Shown piece after piece: positions 62,334 through 64,000 of a stretch of DNA of 64,000 nucleotides. The notes under the pieces are model-generated. The model saw only the letters and a list, made by a program, of their open reading frames with translations, was not told the origin of the DNA and made no database searches. Source of the stretch: Mucilaginibacter terrenus (lineage in GTDB: Bacteria > Bacteroidota > Bacteroidia > Sphingobacteriales > Sphingobacteriaceae); the NCBI RefSeq assembly GCF_003432065.1, contig NZ_QWDE01000002.1:558001-622000 (forward strand). The letters run 5' to 3'. Each line of letters begins with the position of its first letter. Positions within the stretch are counted from its first letter, which is position 1. Made by a program: the position numbers and the translations under genes.

Positions 62334-63347
62334 TTATTTATATTCTATTACCACATCATCAGTAATAGCATGCCCTGTACAGGTGAGTATCCAGCCTTGC
62401 GACAAATCTTTTTCTGTAAGTACATCATTCCTTACCATTTCTACTTTGCCGCTTTTGCAGTAAGCTACACATGCTGAGCAAACACCGTTGCGGCAGCTGT
62501 AAGGAAGTTGTATTTTGTTTTGCAGGGCTGCCTGAAGTATAGATTGATCCTCCCCTTGCTGCACATCGTGCAGTTCGCCATGTATAGCGATCTTAATGTT
62601 TTTGGGAGGAAAGTTTTTGTAGGTTTTACTCACCGAAACGGCATCCACCACAAAGTTTTCTCTACGGATCTTATTATCTTCAATGTGCATATAATGCAGG
62701 CTAAGCCTTATCATACGCATGTAGGTAAATGGTCCACACAGGTAGAATTCTGCCCTGCCTTTATCAAAGCACATCAGTTTATTTACCAGTTGCTCCACTA
62801 CAAGGTTATTCAGCCTTTTTGCTTCGCTACTCAGCAGGTGTACTAAGTTAAATCGGTCTTTAAAGTTAATGGCAAGCTCCTCAAGTTCGTTCCTGAAAAT
62901 AATGTGTGCCACGCTTTGGCTGCTGTAGATCAGATGTACTTTGCTTGCACCCGGACGGTTAAGAATGTACTTTAATTGTGAGAATACCGGTGAAATGCCA
63001 CTGCCGGCAGCAAAAAGAAAAATATCTTTCTGATCATCGTGATTGCTCACCGTAAATTTTCCTGCTGGTTCGGCAGCAAACAGAATGTCGCCGGGATGAA
63101 CCTTGGTAAGGAGGAAACGGGAAATTTCGCCGTTCACTACCCGCTTTACGGTTATGGCTAGAAGCTCCTCGTCCGGTGATGAGCTTAATGAGTAGGAGCG
63201 CCTGATCTCCTCGTTATGATGCTGGAATATGAGCGTGAGGAACTGCCCTGCCGAATACCTGATTTTTTCTGCAGATGTGGTACTTAAATAGAAAGTGGCT
63301 GTGTCGGGTAATTCCCTTTTAATACTGTCAACCCTTAACTTGATCAT
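62334..63347 (-). CDS. Ferredoxin-type NAD(P)H oxidoreductase (FAD + [2Fe-2S])
   Basis: A 337-residue protein. FAD domain with RRSYSLSSSP, NAD(P)H domain with IFLFAAGSGISPVFSQL and YLCGPFTYM, and a C-terminal plant-type [2Fe-2S] domain with CRNGVCSACVAYC...LTCTGHA (four Cys). It resembles PaaE/HmpX-type reductases. It follows the partial alcohol dehydrogenase gene on the same strand. In this place next to a siderophore receptor it could supply electrons for iron release, but a role with an oxygenase elsewhere is equally possible. Confidence 0.85.
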   Translation of the reverse strand: MIKLRVDSIKRELPDTATFYLSTTSAEKIRYSAGQFLTLIFQHHNEEIRRSYSLSSSPDEELLAITVKRVVNGEISRFLLTKVHPGDILFAAEPAGKFTVSNHDDQKDIFLFAAGSGISPVFSQLKYILNRPGASKVHLIYSSQSVAHIIFRNELEELAINFKDRFNLVHLLSSEAKRLNNLVVEQLVNKLMCFDKGRAEFYLCGPFTYMRMIRLSLHYMHIEDNKIRRENFVVDAVSVSKTYKNFPPKNIKIAIHGELHDVQQGEDQSILQAALQNKIQLPYSCRNGVCSACVAYCKSGKVEMVRNDVLTEKDLSQGWILTCTGHAITDDVVIEYK

Positions 63348-63353
63348 GATTAA

Positions 63354-64000
63354 TTACGACACCTGTAAAACCAACTTGCCGAATTGCGACGACTTACCCA
63401 TCTTGTCGATAGCCTGTTTAGCTTCAGCCAAAGGAAATACTTCGTCAATTACCGGGGTTATTTGATGTTCTTTAACAAAGTTCATCATTGCGGAAAACTC
63501 GTTGTTTGTACCCATAGTAGTACCTAGCAACTGGAGTTGCTTCCAAAATAAAGGCCTCGCGTTTATCTCAGGGATATCGCCTGCCGTTCCGCCGAAGAAC
63601 ACAATACGCCCGCCTGGATTACAAAGGTCCGGAATTTTAACGAAGTTAGGACCTAGGGCACTGTCAACCACTATATCAAAGCCGCCTGCTAATTGTTTAA
63701 GTTGCTCTGCCCAATCTTGTGCTTTATAACTTACGCCTGCGGCTGCACCTAATTGTTTAGCCTTTTCAATCTTTTCACCACTACCAGAGGTGACAAAAAC
63801 CTGGCATCCTGCAGCTACAGCCCACTGCAGCAGGAAGGTTCCTGTTCCGGCACCTACTCCAACAACAAGCACTTTATCGCCTGCTTTCGCATGCGCCTTA
63901 CTGAATAAAGCACGATATGCTGTTAAACCAGCAAGCGGAAGCGCTGCAGCCTGCTGCCAATTTAAGTGCGCAGGTTTACTATGCAGTTGTGCGGCACTTA
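63354..64000 (-). CDS. Zinc-type alcohol dehydrogenase/quinone reductase family protein (partial)
   Basis: The C-terminal 215 residues of an MDR-family oxidoreductase; the start is beyond the right edge. The NAD(P)H motif reads KVLVVGVGAGTGTFLLQWA, followed by KIEKAKQLGAAAGVSYK and GGRIVFFGGTAGDIPEIN. The visible part before it, HLNWQQAAALPLAGLTAYRAL, is the family's typical start of the nucleotide domain. Residues for catalytic zinc lie outside the window. It ends 6 bp before the ferredoxin-type reductase, so the two may be in one operon. Confidence 0.8.
   Translation of the reverse strand, partial: SAAQLHSKPAHLNWQQAAALPLAGLTAYRALFSKAHAKAGDKVLVVGVGAGTGTFLLQWAVAAGCQVFVTSGSGEKIEKAKQLGAAAGVSYKAQDWAEQLKQLAGGFDIVVDSALGPNFVKIPDLCNPGGRIVFFGGTAGDIPEINARPLFWKQLQLLGTTMGTNNEFSAMMNFVKEHQITPVIDEVFPLAEAKQAIDKMGKSSQFGKLVLQVS

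Noticed and set aside
1..64000. CRISPR array or IS element with transposase
   Set aside because: No regularly spaced repeats and no transposase motifs were seen; the only recombinase is the large serine enzyme.

Overview
The window reads as a member of the Bacteroidota, most likely a Sphingobacteriaceae genome (Mucilaginibacter/Pedobacter type). The support is: Bacteroidota-style promoters (TTTG, about 19-20 bp, TAnnTTTG); a CusA-type pump fused to its outer-membrane channel; families typical of the phylum (DUF4099, DUF1501/DUF1800, DUF3857); and moderate GC. The genus is inferred from these family types, not from an alignment. The window has two parts joined at a tRNA-Glu gene near 28.05 kb. 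|| LEFT PART, 1-28059: the right end of an integrated island whose left end lies outside the window. From the left it carries a copper operon on the minus strand (copA, a copper chaperone and an HMA-AraC regulator cut by the window edge). Next come two methyltransferases, a BNR-repeat exported protein with a CxCC motif, an MFS exporter, an exported rhodanese-like protein, and a selD-selU pair for 2-selenouridine tRNA modification. A second metal block follows on the minus strand: a DUF6660-type exported protein, a CusA-outer-membrane-channel fusion, a CusB adaptor, a Fur-family regulator, an RseP-type site-2 protease, a P1B-4 ATPase, a YnfA-type protein and a small Cys-rich protein. Two gene relics (OmdA/YdeI-like and VOC/glyoxalase-like) mark decay between intact cargo. 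From 20.6 to 26.5 kb lie a structured non-coding stretch, mobile-element genes (a DUF4099/DUF3945-type protein and a possible Toprim-like protein) and several unrecognised genes with their own terminators. The island ends with a large serine recombinase whose reading frame runs into tRNA-Glu and stops in the anticodon loop. || RIGHT PART, 28.1-64 kb: ordinary chromosome with one variable patch. First is a compact six-gene operon: DUF427, a MerA-like disulfide reductase, an ABC ATPase, an ABC permease fused to a binding domain, egtB and egtD. It looks like a combined ergothioneine uptake and synthesis operon, and the binding domain of the permease fusion appears circularly permuted. A variable AT-rich patch follows (34.7-38.3 kb), with a lipoprotein carrying a HExxH domain and small exported proteins, one of them a broken paralogue. 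Then come an SPFH protein, DUF922, an LpxH-like phosphatase, prfA, an ApbE-type flavin transferase, a two-component system beside an outer-membrane barrel, an OmpA-family lipoprotein, hisS, a PAS histidine kinase, a DUF1800/DUF1501 pair, two DUF3857 proteins (one with a complete transglutaminase-type site, one without), aat and ruvC. At the right edge are a TonB siderophore receptor with paired palindromes around its promoter, a PepSY protein, a ferredoxin-type reductase and part of a zinc-type alcohol dehydrogenase/quinone reductase. || The candidates I would check first are the permuted EgtU-like transporter in its operon, the recombinase-tRNA junction, the pump-channel fusion with an internal signal peptide, and the unrecognised island genes at 23.6-26.1 kb.
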